A DNA stretch of 64,000 nucleotides from UBA10205 sp035289625. GTDB taxonomy: Archaea > Iainarchaeota > Iainarchaeia > Iainarchaeales > Iainarchaeaceae. The number at the start of each line of letters is the position of its first letter. Within the stretch, counting starts at the first letter, position 1. Shown piece by piece: positions 24,427 through 33,882 of this stretch. Position numbers and translations under genes: made by a program. The stretch spans positions 23,777-87,776 of the forward strand of contig DATDWP010000016.1 of assembly GCA_035289625.1 (NCBI GenBank), in the 5' to 3' direction. The notes beneath the pieces were generated by a model. The model saw nothing but the letters and a program-made list of their open reading frames with translations. It did no database searches and was not told the DNA's origin.

Positions 24427-25842
24427 TCAAATAAAAAGCGGCAGCGCATTCACTAAAAGCAGCGCAAGAATAATATAGAGGAAAAATTTCTCTACAATTT
24501 TTTGTAGTTCCTCTTTTGGCTTATTCAAAAAATTTAGATACGGAGCTATCATTAATTTTGCAATCCTTCCGCCATCAAATGGGTGCATTGGCAAAAAATT
24601 TATGGAAGCTACAAGGAAATTTAGCAAAAAGAGCCAATAAATAAAATCAACAAAAAGTGTTGCAATAGTAGCATACAATGAAAAGGACTCTGGCAAAGGG
24701 AAGTTCTCATTGCGGATCTGCTGCGGTACAAATCCAAACTGCCCCAATTCATTTGGAGTTAAATTTATTGTGACAAGTTTCCCTGTACGCTCTAGGGCAA
24801 ATGTTTTTTGTGAAAACCTATCCTGTTGCAGGGCGCTGAAGAGATCTTGCGCATTTTTTATTTCAGCGCCATTTACGCTGCGAATAATATCACCCTCTTG
24901 CATTTGCCCAAAAGCAGAGGAAGGGTATTGCTGGCCACAAAAGAGCGTATTTTCAAGAACGCTACCAACTCCAACACCTAAAACCAAATTATCCTGCACA
25001 CCCGGGTACAAATAATCGGTAACAGGAGTGATAAGGCCAAGTGAGAGCGCAAGAATAACCCCGGTAATTCCCATCAGGGCAAGATTTGCCATTGGCCCGG
25101 CTGCTAAAAACGGCAAAACCTTCTCTTCTTTTTCTTCTCTTACTTGCTTTTCATCAGGTTCAACAAAAGCGCCGACCGGCAAAAACCCAAGCAAAACTAC
25201 ACCTGTTGATTTTATTGTAAAGCCCTGCCTTCTGCCAACAATCCCGTGCGCTCCTTCGTGCACAAGTAAAATTATTAGAAGCGAAATCCAGGCATGCAAT
25301 GGAGGGGTTATTGGAACTCCTGGGATTTGCACCCCGGGTATTAGAGGAGCTACCCCCGGGCAACTTTTTAAACCGAGCAAATAATTTGAAGTTATTTCAA
25401 AAGCTTGCAAAACAAGTGAGAAGAGTGTAAATCCTGCTAGGCCCATTGCACCAAAAGAAAAAACCATTAACGGGAAAAGGCCCCCGATAAGGCTGCTTTG
25501 CGAGAGCGCATTTCCCAAAAGTGAATCAATTCCAACAAGTCCTGCGCACAGGATTGTAAACGAGAGAACAAAAAGCCCAAGTCTTTTTGCAATCGGAAGT
25601 TTTCTGCCGTAAAAAAAATCAGCTGAAAGCGCTCCAAAGCCAATCAAAAGGCCAACCATTGAAAAAATATCCAAGAATTTTTTGTGCCTAGCCATTTTGT
25701 CAAAAAATGCAAGCGGCTTTTGGGTTTTTAGAAGTGAAATTATAAAATAAGTGTCGGCTTTTGCGAATTTTTTTAATAGAAATGTGACGATTAGCGAAAT
25801 TACGACAAACCCAAAGGCGATAAGAGTGAAATCTAGTGCCAT
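24427..25842 (-). CDS. Site-2-type zinc metalloprotease (M50, PDZ)
   Basis: A 471-residue membrane protease. The zinc motif HEGAH (H195, E196, H199) lies in a membrane segment, a PDZ-like domain (GDIIRSVNGAEIKNAQDLF, about residues 300-355) follows, and the second metal-ligand motif FLPMHPFDGGRI lies near residue 425. The family cleaves transmembrane segments of regulators or signal-peptide remnants. Length is typical for archaeal members. An A-rich stretch upstream at 25850-25900 probably serves both this gene and the divergent PAN gene. Confidence 0.9.
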   Translation of the reverse strand: MALDFTLIAFGFVVISLIVTFLLKKFAKADTYFIISLLKTQKPLAFFDKMARHKKFLDIFSMVGLLIGFGALSADFFYGRKLPIAKRLGLFVLSFTILCAGLVGIDSLLGNALSQSSLIGGLFPLMVFSFGAMGLAGFTLFSLVLQAFEITSNYLLGLKSCPGVAPLIPGVQIPGVPITPPLHAWISLLIILLVHEGAHGIVGRRQGFTIKSTGVVLLGFLPVGAFVEPDEKQVREEKEEKVLPFLAAGPMANLALMGITGVILALSLGLITPVTDYLYPGVQDNLVLGVGVGSVLENTLFCGQQYPSSAFGQMQEGDIIRSVNGAEIKNAQDLFSALQQDRFSQKTFALERTGKLVTINLTPNELGQFGFVPQQIRNENFPLPESFSLYATIATLFVDFIYWLFLLNFLVASINFLPMHPFDGGRIAKLMIAPYLNFLNKPKEELQKIVEKFFLYIILALLLVNALPLFI

Positions 25843-25966
25843 TTTACCATCTTTTCCAAAAACCGCCTATAAATTTGCAATACAACAAACAAATGCGGAT
25901 AAAACAATAGTAAAAGTTGAGTTTAAAAGGGTTGTCTTATCAAAATGTATTTAGCGAAGTGGAAAA

Positions 25967-27148
25967 ATGGCTGAAAATGAGACAAAAAAACAAGGGACAT
26001 ATGATGTATACGATTACGTGTTCTCACTAGAAGAGCAGCTCCGTTCATTGCAAACAGAAAAACAAATGGCATCAGCCCGTTTAACACAGCTCCAGATTGA
26101 TTTGGAGAGAATGAGAAAAGAACTAAATGAATTAAAGGTACCTCCGCTAATAGTTGGCACAATAAACGAGGTACTTGCGGATAATTCAGTTATTGTAAAG
26201 CACAGCAACGGCATGGAATTTTTAGTTAAGCCGGCTCCGGGAATTGAGAGCGAACTTGAAGCAGGAAAACGCGTTGCAATGAACCAGAGAAGCCTTGTTG
26301 TTACAAAAGTATTCCCGGAAAACAAGGACTGGCGCGTCAATGCAATGGAAATAATCGAAAAACCAAAAGTCACATTTGAGCAAATTGGCGGGCTTGAAAA
26401 TGAAATGCGAGAACTTGAAGAAGCTGTAATATTGCCCCTTACAAACCCAGAGAGTTTTGAGCAGCTCGGAATCGATCCTCCTAACGGAGTGCTACTACAC
26501 GGGCCCCCCGGAACAGGAAAGACACTACTTGCAAAAGCTGTTGCAAACAAAACAAATTCAACATTTATTTCACTCTCCGGCTCAGAACTTGTGAGAAAAT
26601 ATATCGGCGAAGGCTCAAAACTTGTTCGTGATCTCTTCAGGTTGGCAAAAGAGAAAACCCCCTCAATTATTTTTATTGATGAGATTGATTCTGTGGGCAC
26701 GCACAGGTTTGCAACTGCAAATGGGGACCGCGAAGTGCAGCGCACAATGATGCAGCTACTCTCAGAAATGGACGGGTTTTGTGAAGTTAAGGGAGTGAAA
26801 GTGATTGCCGCAACAAATAGGCTCGATATGCTAGACCCAGCGCTCTTGCGACCGGGACGCTTTGATAGGATAATTGCAGTGCCGCTTCCAAGTAAGGATG
26901 CGCGAAAGAAAATATTTGGAATCCACAGCGCAAAAATGGCAATTGAAAAGAAAATTTCCCTAGATGAACTTGCCGGGTTAACTGAAGGGCTGACCGGGGC
27001 AGATATCAAGAACGTGTGCATGGAAGCCGGGATTTTTGCCCTTCGCGAGAACAAGAAAAAAATCGAACTGCGCCACTTCAATGACGCTGTGCAGAAGGTT
27101 TCAAGGCTGCCGGTTGTAGATAGGCCAAATGATAGGATGTTTGCGTGA
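25967..27148 (+). CDS. pan: Proteasome-activating nucleotidase
   Basis: A 393-residue AAA+ ATPase that unfolds proteins for the 20S proteasome. An N-terminal coiled coil (about residues 10-55), an OB-like domain (about 60-130), Walker A GPPGTGKT, Walker B IIFIDEIDS and the second region AATNRLDMLDPALLRPGRFDR are all visible. The last residues are DRMFA; most PAN proteins end in hydrophobic-Tyr-X for docking, so Met-Phe-Ala is an unusual variant. No proteasome subunit gene is in the window. The ATG at 25967 is preceded by a TATA-like AGTTTAAAAG near 25920. Confidence 0.93.
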   Translation: MAENETKKQGTYDVYDYVFSLEEQLRSLQTEKQMASARLTQLQIDLERMRKELNELKVPPLIVGTINEVLADNSVIVKHSNGMEFLVKPAPGIESELEAGKRVAMNQRSLVVTKVFPENKDWRVNAMEIIEKPKVTFEQIGGLENEMRELEEAVILPLTNPESFEQLGIDPPNGVLLHGPPGTGKTLLAKAVANKTNSTFISLSGSELVRKYIGEGSKLVRDLFRLAKEKTPSIIFIDEIDSVGTHRFATANGDREVQRTMMQLLSEMDGFCEVKGVKVIAATNRLDMLDPALLRPGRFDRIIAVPLPSKDARKKIFGIHSAKMAIEKKISLDELAGLTEGLTGADIKNVCMEAGIFALRENKKKIELRHFNDAVQKVSRLPVVDRPNDRMFA

Positions 27149-27205
27149 AAAAATAAAATTTTTTTATTAATTCGTTTTATAAAAATAAATCTGCTAAGTT
27201 ATTAT

Positions 27206-28957
27206 TTAATCTTCCACAGCTAGTACTGAAATATATGTCCTTTTTTTTGAACTGTCATAAGAAACCCCAACTCCAACCAAATCATATTTTGCAATTGAGA
27301 GCAAATCAGAAAAATTCGAATTTCTGGTATTCAGTTCTTTAGAAAAATCTTGAATAACTTGCAAACTTGGATTGGGAACATCAGGAAGGGGGAGCATTAT
27401 CTCAACAAAAGCAAATTCATCTATAGTTTCAAAAAACCACAAATGAGTGAAATCATCCCTAACAGCAGTATTTAGAGGTTTTCCATTGGTCTTTCCCGGT
27501 ATTACACTTCCCCAGCTTGTCCAGCTAACAAACGCGGTATCTGTTGATGCAATTTTTGTGTTATCTGCTATAACAAGTGCCCATTTTTCCACTTTAGTAT
27601 TGATTTTCATTGGCTTTAGATTCTGTGCCGCTCTGAATTTTGCGATTTCAGAATATATTCCAGTTTTAATAGCAGTTTCACTAATAGCAGAACCGGCAGT
27701 TGGTGGAGTGGCTGTTGTTGGTATAGGATTAGTGCTGGTCCCATCTGCTGCAAGCGCGCCAGAAGTTGGGGAATTAGTGGAAATTGCAGTAGCAGAATTA
27801 GTAGCAAGTGTTGGAGCGACCGGGGCAGCTTCTTTCACCAAAATATAAATACAAATTGCAGCTACTCCATTGTCTTCACAAAATTGTACACCAAGAGTTA
27901 CGCTTTTGGCATTTTGCATCGTTAAAGCATTATCAAGGTTTGGATATTTGGTTTCAAGAGCTTCTGCCATGAAACACTCAACAACAGCAGCATCAGAGGT
28001 TATTTTTATTTTTAATTCCGGGGCTTTTTTAGCACAAATTTCTTCAGTGTCTAGCCTGTAGAAATGACCTTCTTTTATGCTTGTAGCCCTTGCTTGTGCT
28101 AGAGCCGCAGGATCGGCTGAAACTTCTGGCCAACCAAGTTTAGCCCTTCCATCATTAATCTCTTTCAAAATAAGCTTCTCAATATTTGCAAGGTTAAATT
28201 TGGCAGCGCTTGCAGGTAGAGTTGAAGAAGGAGTGGGAGTAGATGGTGTAGTAGTGGGCGTGCTAGTCGGGGTTGTTGCGCCCGGGGTAGTTGTCGAGCC
28301 CGGAGTTGCTGCAGCAGCTTGCGCCGCAACATTGGCGGTAGCAGCGGTTGTTGAAAACAAACCCCAAGCGCTTGCTTGGTCAACCAGCCTTTTGTTAACA
28401 AGTGCAAGAGATTCGCCGATAGATGCTGCCGGAAGAGGTTGTAATGGTTCAATGCCTTTGGCTTTTTTATATACTGATTCAAACTGTGCCTTTACTTTAG
28501 CGTATTCTTTTACGCCTTCATCCGAAGCGGCATAGTCGTGGAAATCTATACCAAACCCTTCTTGTTCACTATCACTTATTATCGGCCCATAAGTATAAGG
28601 GTCTGAAAAATGAGTTTCATTGTTTTTGATTTCTCCCCCAAACTTTTCCCATTTACCACGAATGTCAGTGCCAATATAAGTTTTTACATGCGCCTGGACT
28701 TTATAATCGCGCAATACCTCCAATTTTGCAAAATCAAATCTAACTTTTGCATTCTCAATTGTGGTTTCGCCATATATTACAATTGATTCATTTGGATTTA
28801 CAACAATAGAATCAGTAAATACAAAAGTGTGATTGTCAATGCTAGCAATATCTTTGCCATTATATGGATAGGAATATTTCTCTGTATCAGCAAGTGCTAC
28901 AAAGGAAAATAAAATCAGGAAAATTGCAACTGTGCTAAGTGCCACGATTCTTTTCAT
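27206..28957 (-). CDS. Secreted protein with CAP-like domains
   Basis: A 583-residue exported protein: a signal peptide (about residues 1-23), a beta-rich N-terminal domain to about 190, a Thr/Pro/Ala low-complexity linker (about 205-250), then two regions that resemble CAP/SCP domains (about 255-370 and 430-580). Each begins with a helix of the form I...IN..RA..G and carries LAQARATSIKEGHF-like or VEKWALVIADNT-like segments. The canonical CAP His/Glu residues are not all evident, so the match is tentative. It would sit at or beyond the cell surface. No close neighbour on the same strand. Confidence 0.55.
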   Translation of the reverse strand: MKRIVALSTVAIFLILFSFVALADTEKYSYPYNGKDIASIDNHTFVFTDSIVVNPNESIVIYGETTIENAKVRFDFAKLEVLRDYKVQAHVKTYIGTDIRGKWEKFGGEIKNNETHFSDPYTYGPIISDSEQEGFGIDFHDYAASDEGVKEYAKVKAQFESVYKKAKGIEPLQPLPAASIGESLALVNKRLVDQASAWGLFSTTAATANVAAQAAAATPGSTTTPGATTPTSTPTTTPSTPTPSSTLPASAAKFNLANIEKLILKEINDGRAKLGWPEVSADPAALAQARATSIKEGHFYRLDTEEICAKKAPELKIKITSDAAVVECFMAEALETKYPNLDNALTMQNAKSVTLGVQFCEDNGVAAICIYILVKEAAPVAPTLATNSATAISTNSPTSGALAADGTSTNPIPTTATPPTAGSAISETAIKTGIYSEIAKFRAAQNLKPMKINTKVEKWALVIADNTKIASTDTAFVSWTSWGSVIPGKTNGKPLNTAVRDDFTHLWFFETIDEFAFVEIMLPLPDVPNPSLQVIQDFSKELNTRNSNFSDLLSIAKYDLVGVGVSYDSSKKRTYISVLAVED

Positions 28958-29385
28958 TCAAAACCCACTAAATGAATGCGTTTTTCCAATTTAAATCTTT
29001 GTTTTCCGGTTTTTCAAAAATTATAACTCCGCTCCAAGCATAAAGAGGTTGTTTGCAAAAAAAAGAGAAACCAGGCCCTTTTTTAGAGGGCCTAAAACGT
29101 GTTGCTAATATTTTAAGAAAATGGGATTAGGCTCACGTGGAGTTTTAAATCCACTATTATAATGCTTCAAATGAAATATATAAAATTTTACCCAGAATAG
29201 CCTTTGGGTGGTTATTTTTAAAGCCCAGCATTATTAGGGGGTTTTTGCCCAAAAGTACCGTTTTATTGTATTTTGAGCCAAAAGGCAAAATTGAGCCCTC
29301 AAATTTTATGGTAAATATGGCATTGGTTACAATTTTGGTTGGAAAGTGGGACAAATATTATAAACTTGGACAACTTAATCCTAAA
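28958..29385. other. Gene-free interval with one hairpin
   Basis: About 430 bases between divergent genes with no plausible coding sequence. AGGCCCT (29073-29079) and AGGGCCT (29087-29093) form a 7-bp stem around TTTTTAG. The TATA-like ATTATAAAC near 29355-29363 is placed for the downstream lipoprotein. Confidence 0.5.
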
Positions 29386-31044
29386 ATGCAAAGTAAGCTT
29401 TTAGCAATCCTCTTATTTTCACTGCTAATTGCCTTTGGTGGGTGCGCACAGAAAAAAACCCCATACGAAGGCCCCGGGGCAACCGATGTTAATGCAGCCG
29501 ACCAGAACGCCCTAATCAAGGCGCAAGAGGCAATAGTTGATGCAAATACGGTTAGCGAAACAGACATTTGCCTACGCGAACAAAATGCGGTAAAGGCGGA
29601 TGAGTGCCTTATAGAACTTGGAAAAACAAACAAAAGGAGCGATCCGTGCGAAAAAATTTCCGTGCTGCCAAAGGACACCTGCTTTTTGGAAGTTGGGATT
29701 GCAGCAGAAGATGAAATCACGTGCGGGAAAATTTCAGACCAGAGCATAAAAGACAAGTGCTTTTCTCAAATTGCAGTTGAATCAGGAAGGATTGAACTAT
29801 GCAGGAAAATTGGCGCAATTGAATCCCGTGATGAGTGCCTCGGAGAACTTGCAAACACAAAGTCCTCAATCAAAGAGTGCCTTTCCATTTTCGATATCCC
29901 CACAAAGGATTCGTGCATTGTAACGGCTGCCGCCAAAATCACGGACAAATCAATTTGTGAAAATGTGAGCAAGAGGCTCACCAAAGAAGGGTATTCCCGT
30001 GACCTTTGCTATTATGCAAATTCTAAGCTTCCTATGGGGCAGGAATGCGTGGTGCTTATCTCACCGGGCCTTGTTCCAAAATGCTTTTTGGAAGCTGATG
30101 GGAATTTTACAAAAGAAGTGGACTGCAATGCCCTATCTGATGTAAATTCCCAAAATAGCTGCACAGCCTGGCTCGGGTTTGCAAAAAAAGAAGTGTCCTA
30201 TTGTTATGCCCTGCCCAAAAAAGAGCAGGATGCATGTGTTGAAAGAGTGATCAGCGCAAAGCCGCAGAAAACCGAGTGCCCTAAAATAAAGGGCCTGCAG
30301 CTTGAGAACGATTGCTATATGCAGGCTGCAGTTTCCTACAAGGATATTTCGGCATGCCAGCAAATTGACAGCAACCCAATTCTAAGAAATGGGTGCATTG
30401 CCGCGCTTGCACTTGAACTTGAGGACCCGCAATCATGCGCACTAATACCTGCAAACAATATTTCCGGAAGGGATGAGTGCTACTCAGGCCTTGCGCTTGC
30501 GACAAATGATTACAGGATATGCGAGAGCGTGCAGACAGATAAGCAATATATCAGTTGTTTTTCCGATATAGCGCTAGGTCTTGGCGCAACCGAAGTGTGC
30601 ACAAAACCACAAAGGGAAAGCCTGCGCCTGTTGCCATATGCGGCTTCTGATTATTGCATTGAAGAATATGCAATTTCTATAGAGGATGCTAAACTGTGCG
30701 ATAAGATCTCCAAATCCGCCCTTCAAGAGCACTGCAATCAGGAGGTTGGCAAAAGGCTTGCCTGCATTGACAATGACGATGTGTGCGATGAGGGCATTTG
30801 CGATTATAAAATTGATTCTGATTGCAAGTCCCCGTTTTCCTGCACAGTGGATTCGGAGTGCAATGACAATAAGGCCGCTACAAAAAACAGCTGTGTCAAT
30901 GATTTGTGCAAATACACCCAAATAACACAGTGCATTGCAGATGATAGTTACTGCCCCGGCATATGCACCTACACGGGGGATCCTAACAAGACAACAAACG
31001 CGCAAGGGGAAACAAATGAGGATAGCGATTGCGAGAGCCCATAA
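29386..31044 (+). CDS. Cys-pair helical-repeat lipoprotein
   Basis: A 552-residue lipoprotein with signal peptide and lipobox-like AFGGC. From about residue 50 to 470 it shows a degenerate repeat of about 35 residues in which a Cys following Asp or Glu and a second Cys about 15 residues later recur (for example DPCEKI...KDTCFLE, ITCGKI...KDKCFSQ). The pattern suggests short disulfide-stapled helical hairpins. The C-terminal 90 residues form Cys-rich modules with Asp-rich loops. I recognise no named family. The ATG at 29386 is favoured by the TATA-like box about 27 bases upstream; in-frame earlier starts would hide the signal peptide. Confidence 0.7.
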   Translation: MQSKLLAILLFSLLIAFGGCAQKKTPYEGPGATDVNAADQNALIKAQEAIVDANTVSETDICLREQNAVKADECLIELGKTNKRSDPCEKISVLPKDTCFLEVGIAAEDEITCGKISDQSIKDKCFSQIAVESGRIELCRKIGAIESRDECLGELANTKSSIKECLSIFDIPTKDSCIVTAAAKITDKSICENVSKRLTKEGYSRDLCYYANSKLPMGQECVVLISPGLVPKCFLEADGNFTKEVDCNALSDVNSQNSCTAWLGFAKKEVSYCYALPKKEQDACVERVISAKPQKTECPKIKGLQLENDCYMQAAVSYKDISACQQIDSNPILRNGCIAALALELEDPQSCALIPANNISGRDECYSGLALATNDYRICESVQTDKQYISCFSDIALGLGATEVCTKPQRESLRLLPYAASDYCIEEYAISIEDAKLCDKISKSALQEHCNQEVGKRLACIDNDDVCDEGICDYKIDSDCKSPFSCTVDSECNDNKAATKNSCVNDLCKYTQITQCIADDSYCPGICTYTGDPNKTTNAQGETNEDSDCESP

Positions 31045-31172
31045 CACGGCCTAACAACAGTATATGCCCTACAAATGATACAATTTATTTCCAAATGGCA
31101 AGCATGCTTTTTGAGGCATTTTAAGGTTTTGTCGAAGTGGAATTTATAATACTTTAATTTAATAGACTCTTA

Positions 31173-32966
31173 ATGGAAGCAGACAGAATAATTGTCCTTG
31201 ATTTCGGAAGCCAATACACCCACCTACTTGCAAGAAGGATAAGAGAACTTGGGGTGTACTCGCAGATAATGTCTCCAACTGTTTCATCTGCTGAGCTTGC
31301 AAAATCAAAAGGGATTATACTAAGTGGCGGGCCAAAGAGTGTATATGACAAGGACGCGGTTGCATATAATCCCCAAATCTTCTCCCTTGGAGTTCCAATA
31401 CTAGGGCTCTGCTATGGGGAGCAATTAATAGGGCATACTTTGGGCGGAAAGGTCGAACTTGGAAAAGTGAAAGAATATGGCAGCGCAAAATTCCAAGCAA
31501 CAAAAACAGAGCTTTTTGCCGCCGTTTTACCAAATTCAACCGTGTGGATGAGCCACGGGGACAAGGTTTTGGTTTTGCCTGAAGGCTTTTCCAAAATAGG
31601 CTCGACAAAAGACTGTGAGTTTGCGGCAATTGCAGATGAGCGCAGAAAAATCTACGGGCTGCAGTTCCACCCCGAAGTTGCGCACTCGCAAGAGGGCATG
31701 AAAATACTTTCAAATTTCGTTTTTAGGATTTGCGGCTGCAAACCGAACTGGACAATGAAGGGTTATCTTGAGAAAAAAATAACGGAAGTTCAAAAAAATG
31801 CAGGGAATAAAAATGTATTTTTACTCCTAAGCGGCGGGGTTGATTCGACTGTCTGCCTTGCGCTAATTGCAAAAGCTCTAGGCGCGCAAAGGGTGCACGC
31901 TCTGCATGTTGACACGGGTTTTATGAGAAAGGGCGAGAGCAAACTGGTAGTTGAGGAACTCGAAAAACTGGGGTGCGGAAAAATACATCTTGTAGAGGCG
32001 CAGGATAAATTTTTGCAAAAACTAGATTGGGTAACTGACCCTGAGGAGAAGAGAAACATCATCGGAAAACTCTTTGTCGACATTGCAATCGAGGAATTGA
32101 ATAACATCTCGTTTGAGCCTGGCACCTGGCTAATTGGCCAGGGCACAATATACCCTGACACAATTGAAACGGGCGGAAATGAAAATTCAAATAAGATAAA
32201 AACGCACCACAACAGGGCGCCTATAATTATGGAAATGATAGAGAAGGGAATGGTAATTGAGCCCCTAAAAGACCTCTACAAAGACGAGGTAAGAGAACTT
32301 GGCAAGCTTTTGGGACTGCCGGAAAAACTTGTAAATAGGCACCCATTCCCAGGGCCCGGGCTTGCGATAAGGATTCTTTGCAGCGGCACAAAAGATGTAA
32401 ATCTAGAAGCGGAAAAAGAGATTATGAAAATCGCAAAAAAAGAAGGGTATGCTGCAACAATTCTTCCGATAAAAGCAGTCGGGGTGCAGGGGGATAACAG
32501 GACTTACAGGAATGCCTTGCTTTTGGAAGGGAAATTTGATTATGAGGCGCTCGAGAGGGTTTCTACAAAAATTACAAATTCTTTCAATTCAATAAATCGC
32601 GTGGTTGCCTTAGTTTTTCCCAAAAAAATAAATTCTATTGAGCTAAAGGCCGCATTTTTGACAAAGTCGCGCATTCAAAAACTTCAAGAAGCTGATTTTG
32701 CGGCTACACAAATTCTTGCAAAAACAAAACAGTATGACTCAATCTGGCAATTCCCCGTGGTTTTGCTCCCAATCGATTTTAATAAAAATGGCGAGGGGGT
32801 AGTGCTGCGCCCAGTCGAATCAAAAGAGGCAATGACCGCAAAATTTTCAAAAATAAATAAATCGGCTCTCAAAAAAATGGCAACTCGCATCTTGAAAATC
32901 GGGGGAATCGGGGCGGTAATGCTAGATATTACACATAAACCCCCCGCAACAATTGAGTGGGAATAA
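31173..32966 (+). CDS. guaA: GMP synthase (glutamine-hydrolysing), fused form
   Basis: A 597-residue enzyme converting XMP to GMP. The N-terminal class I glutamine amidotransferase has the nucleophile C80 in GLCYGEQ and FHPEV for His/Glu. The PP-loop ATPase domain has LSGGVDST. The C-terminal dimerisation part is longer than in the usual 525-residue bacterial enzyme, with a region after HPFPGPGLAIR that resembles the extended, eukaryote-type enzymes. Many archaea instead encode two separate subunits, so a fused long form is noteworthy. The ATG at 31173 follows a TATA-like TTTATAATAC near 31143. Confidence 0.93.
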   Translation: MEADRIIVLDFGSQYTHLLARRIRELGVYSQIMSPTVSSAELAKSKGIILSGGPKSVYDKDAVAYNPQIFSLGVPILGLCYGEQLIGHTLGGKVELGKVKEYGSAKFQATKTELFAAVLPNSTVWMSHGDKVLVLPEGFSKIGSTKDCEFAAIADERRKIYGLQFHPEVAHSQEGMKILSNFVFRICGCKPNWTMKGYLEKKITEVQKNAGNKNVFLLLSGGVDSTVCLALIAKALGAQRVHALHVDTGFMRKGESKLVVEELEKLGCGKIHLVEAQDKFLQKLDWVTDPEEKRNIIGKLFVDIAIEELNNISFEPGTWLIGQGTIYPDTIETGGNENSNKIKTHHNRAPIIMEMIEKGMVIEPLKDLYKDEVRELGKLLGLPEKLVNRHPFPGPGLAIRILCSGTKDVNLEAEKEIMKIAKKEGYAATILPIKAVGVQGDNRTYRNALLLEGKFDYEALERVSTKITNSFNSINRVVALVFPKKINSIELKAAFLTKSRIQKLQEADFAATQILAKTKQYDSIWQFPVVLLPIDFNKNGEGVVLRPVESKEAMTAKFSKINKSALKKMATRILKIGGIGAVMLDITHKPPATIEWE

Positions 32967-33042
32967 GAGGGAAAAAGGCCAAGCGGAAAGTTCAACTCGT
33001 GCTTGCGAAAGCTTTTATACCCCCAATTACAAATACTAAGTG

Positions 33043-33270
33043 ATGACTCGCGAATTTGAGGTTATTCAAAAACAGGCGCTAAAGGCGCTCTCGATCTACT
33101 CGATGGTAGTTTTACTTGGCGGGCTTTTTCTCTCATCAATTGTCGAAGGGCTCAGGTTGCATTTGATGGGATCTAGCGCGCAAGCTACACTACTCTATTT
33201 TGCAGGCATTGGTTCACTTGCGGTAACAATATATGTGTACAAGAAAGGCAGGGAAATAATCGGCGCATAA
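33043..33270 (+). CDS. Small two-helix membrane protein
   Basis: A 75-residue protein with an N-terminal amphipathic stretch and two transmembrane helices (about 17-37 and 46-66), ending in KKGREIIGA. No family is recognised. CTTTTATAC about 28 bases before the ATG resembles a TATA box for a leaderless transcript. An in-frame GTG at 33040 would add one residue. Confidence 0.6.
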   Translation: MTREFEVIQKQALKALSIYSMVVLLGGLFLSSIVEGLRLHLMGSSAQATLLYFAGIGSLAVTIYVYKKGREIIGA

Positions 33271-33365
33271 AATTTACAGACTCTTTCTACTAATTTACAC
33301 TTTTTTGAGTCAAATTTATATTCTCTTTCTTTTTGGCCACGACTTTGTTTCTTTTCCGCCACATT

Positions 33366-33446
33366 GCAAACCTTTCGGTTTGCGATGCCTCGCAGAACTT
33401 TTGTTCTGCAAGGAGGCTTTTCTTTTTCTTTGTAAGAAAAAGAAAA
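33366..33446. repeat. Three consecutive hairpins next to tRNA-Ala
   Basis: GCAAACC/GGTTTGC (33366-33372 with 33377-33383, loop TTTC), GCAGAAC/GTTCTGC (33392-33398 with 33403-33409, loop TTTT; outer GCCT/AGGC extends it), and a 13-bp T/A-rich stem (33418-33430 with 33434-33446, loop TGT) follow one another. They lie just downstream of the minus-strand tRNA-Ala. They may end its transcript or be a non-autonomous element. All stems are perfect. Confidence 0.6.
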
Positions 33447-33457
33447 AAGTTGTAGTT

Positions 33458-33529
33458 TGGACCCTGCGGGGATTGAACCCGCGGCCTCTTCGTTGCGAAC
33501 GAAGCGCTCTACCACTGAGCTAAGGGCCC
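33458..33529 (-). tRNA. tRNA-Ala(CGC)
   Basis: A cloverleaf from 33529 down to the A discriminator at 33458. Acceptor GGGCCCT pairs with AGGGTCC; the anticodon arm CTTCG-TTCGCAA-CGAAG gives anticodon CGC; the T-arm GCGGG-TTCAATC-CCCGC is intact. No intron and no encoded CCA. A TATA-like AATAAATACC near 33551-33560 is a likely promoter. Confidence 0.93.
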
Positions 33530-33882
33530 GGAAAGGAATTAGGAATAGCAAGGTATTTATTCTTTGGCTGGAAGTGCAAATACCATTAAATACCCAGGAA
33601 ATTCATTTTGCGGCAAATAACCCCCTATTATACTCGGGCAATTGATCTCACTCGCCTCACTGCCCTACTGATAGGCCTAGAGAGTTTGAATCATCCTACC
33701 TGCATATAATCCAAAATTCCAAAGGCAAAAAATTCGATAAGGACTTGTTTGCGTTGATTGGGGAGACGATATTTGACAATCGGCGAATTAAAACTATATT
33801 TTTGTTTAAATAGTACATTGAATTTTGCGTATTTTTAGTTTTGTTTAAATTAACTTTTCCCCAAATATCATTGGGTGGAAAA
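33530..33882. other. Gene-free interval upstream of tRNA-Ala
   Basis: About 350 AT-rich bases without a credible gene. It carries the tRNA-Ala promoter near 33551-33560 and, close to the right end, a TATA-like TTTAAATTAAC (33845-33855) for the following membrane-protein gene. Confidence 0.45.

Noticed and set aside
26014..27081. 355-codon antisense frame opposite the PAN gene
   Set aside because: It mirrors codon-position bias of the PAN gene, has no domain and no ribosome-binding or promoter signal.
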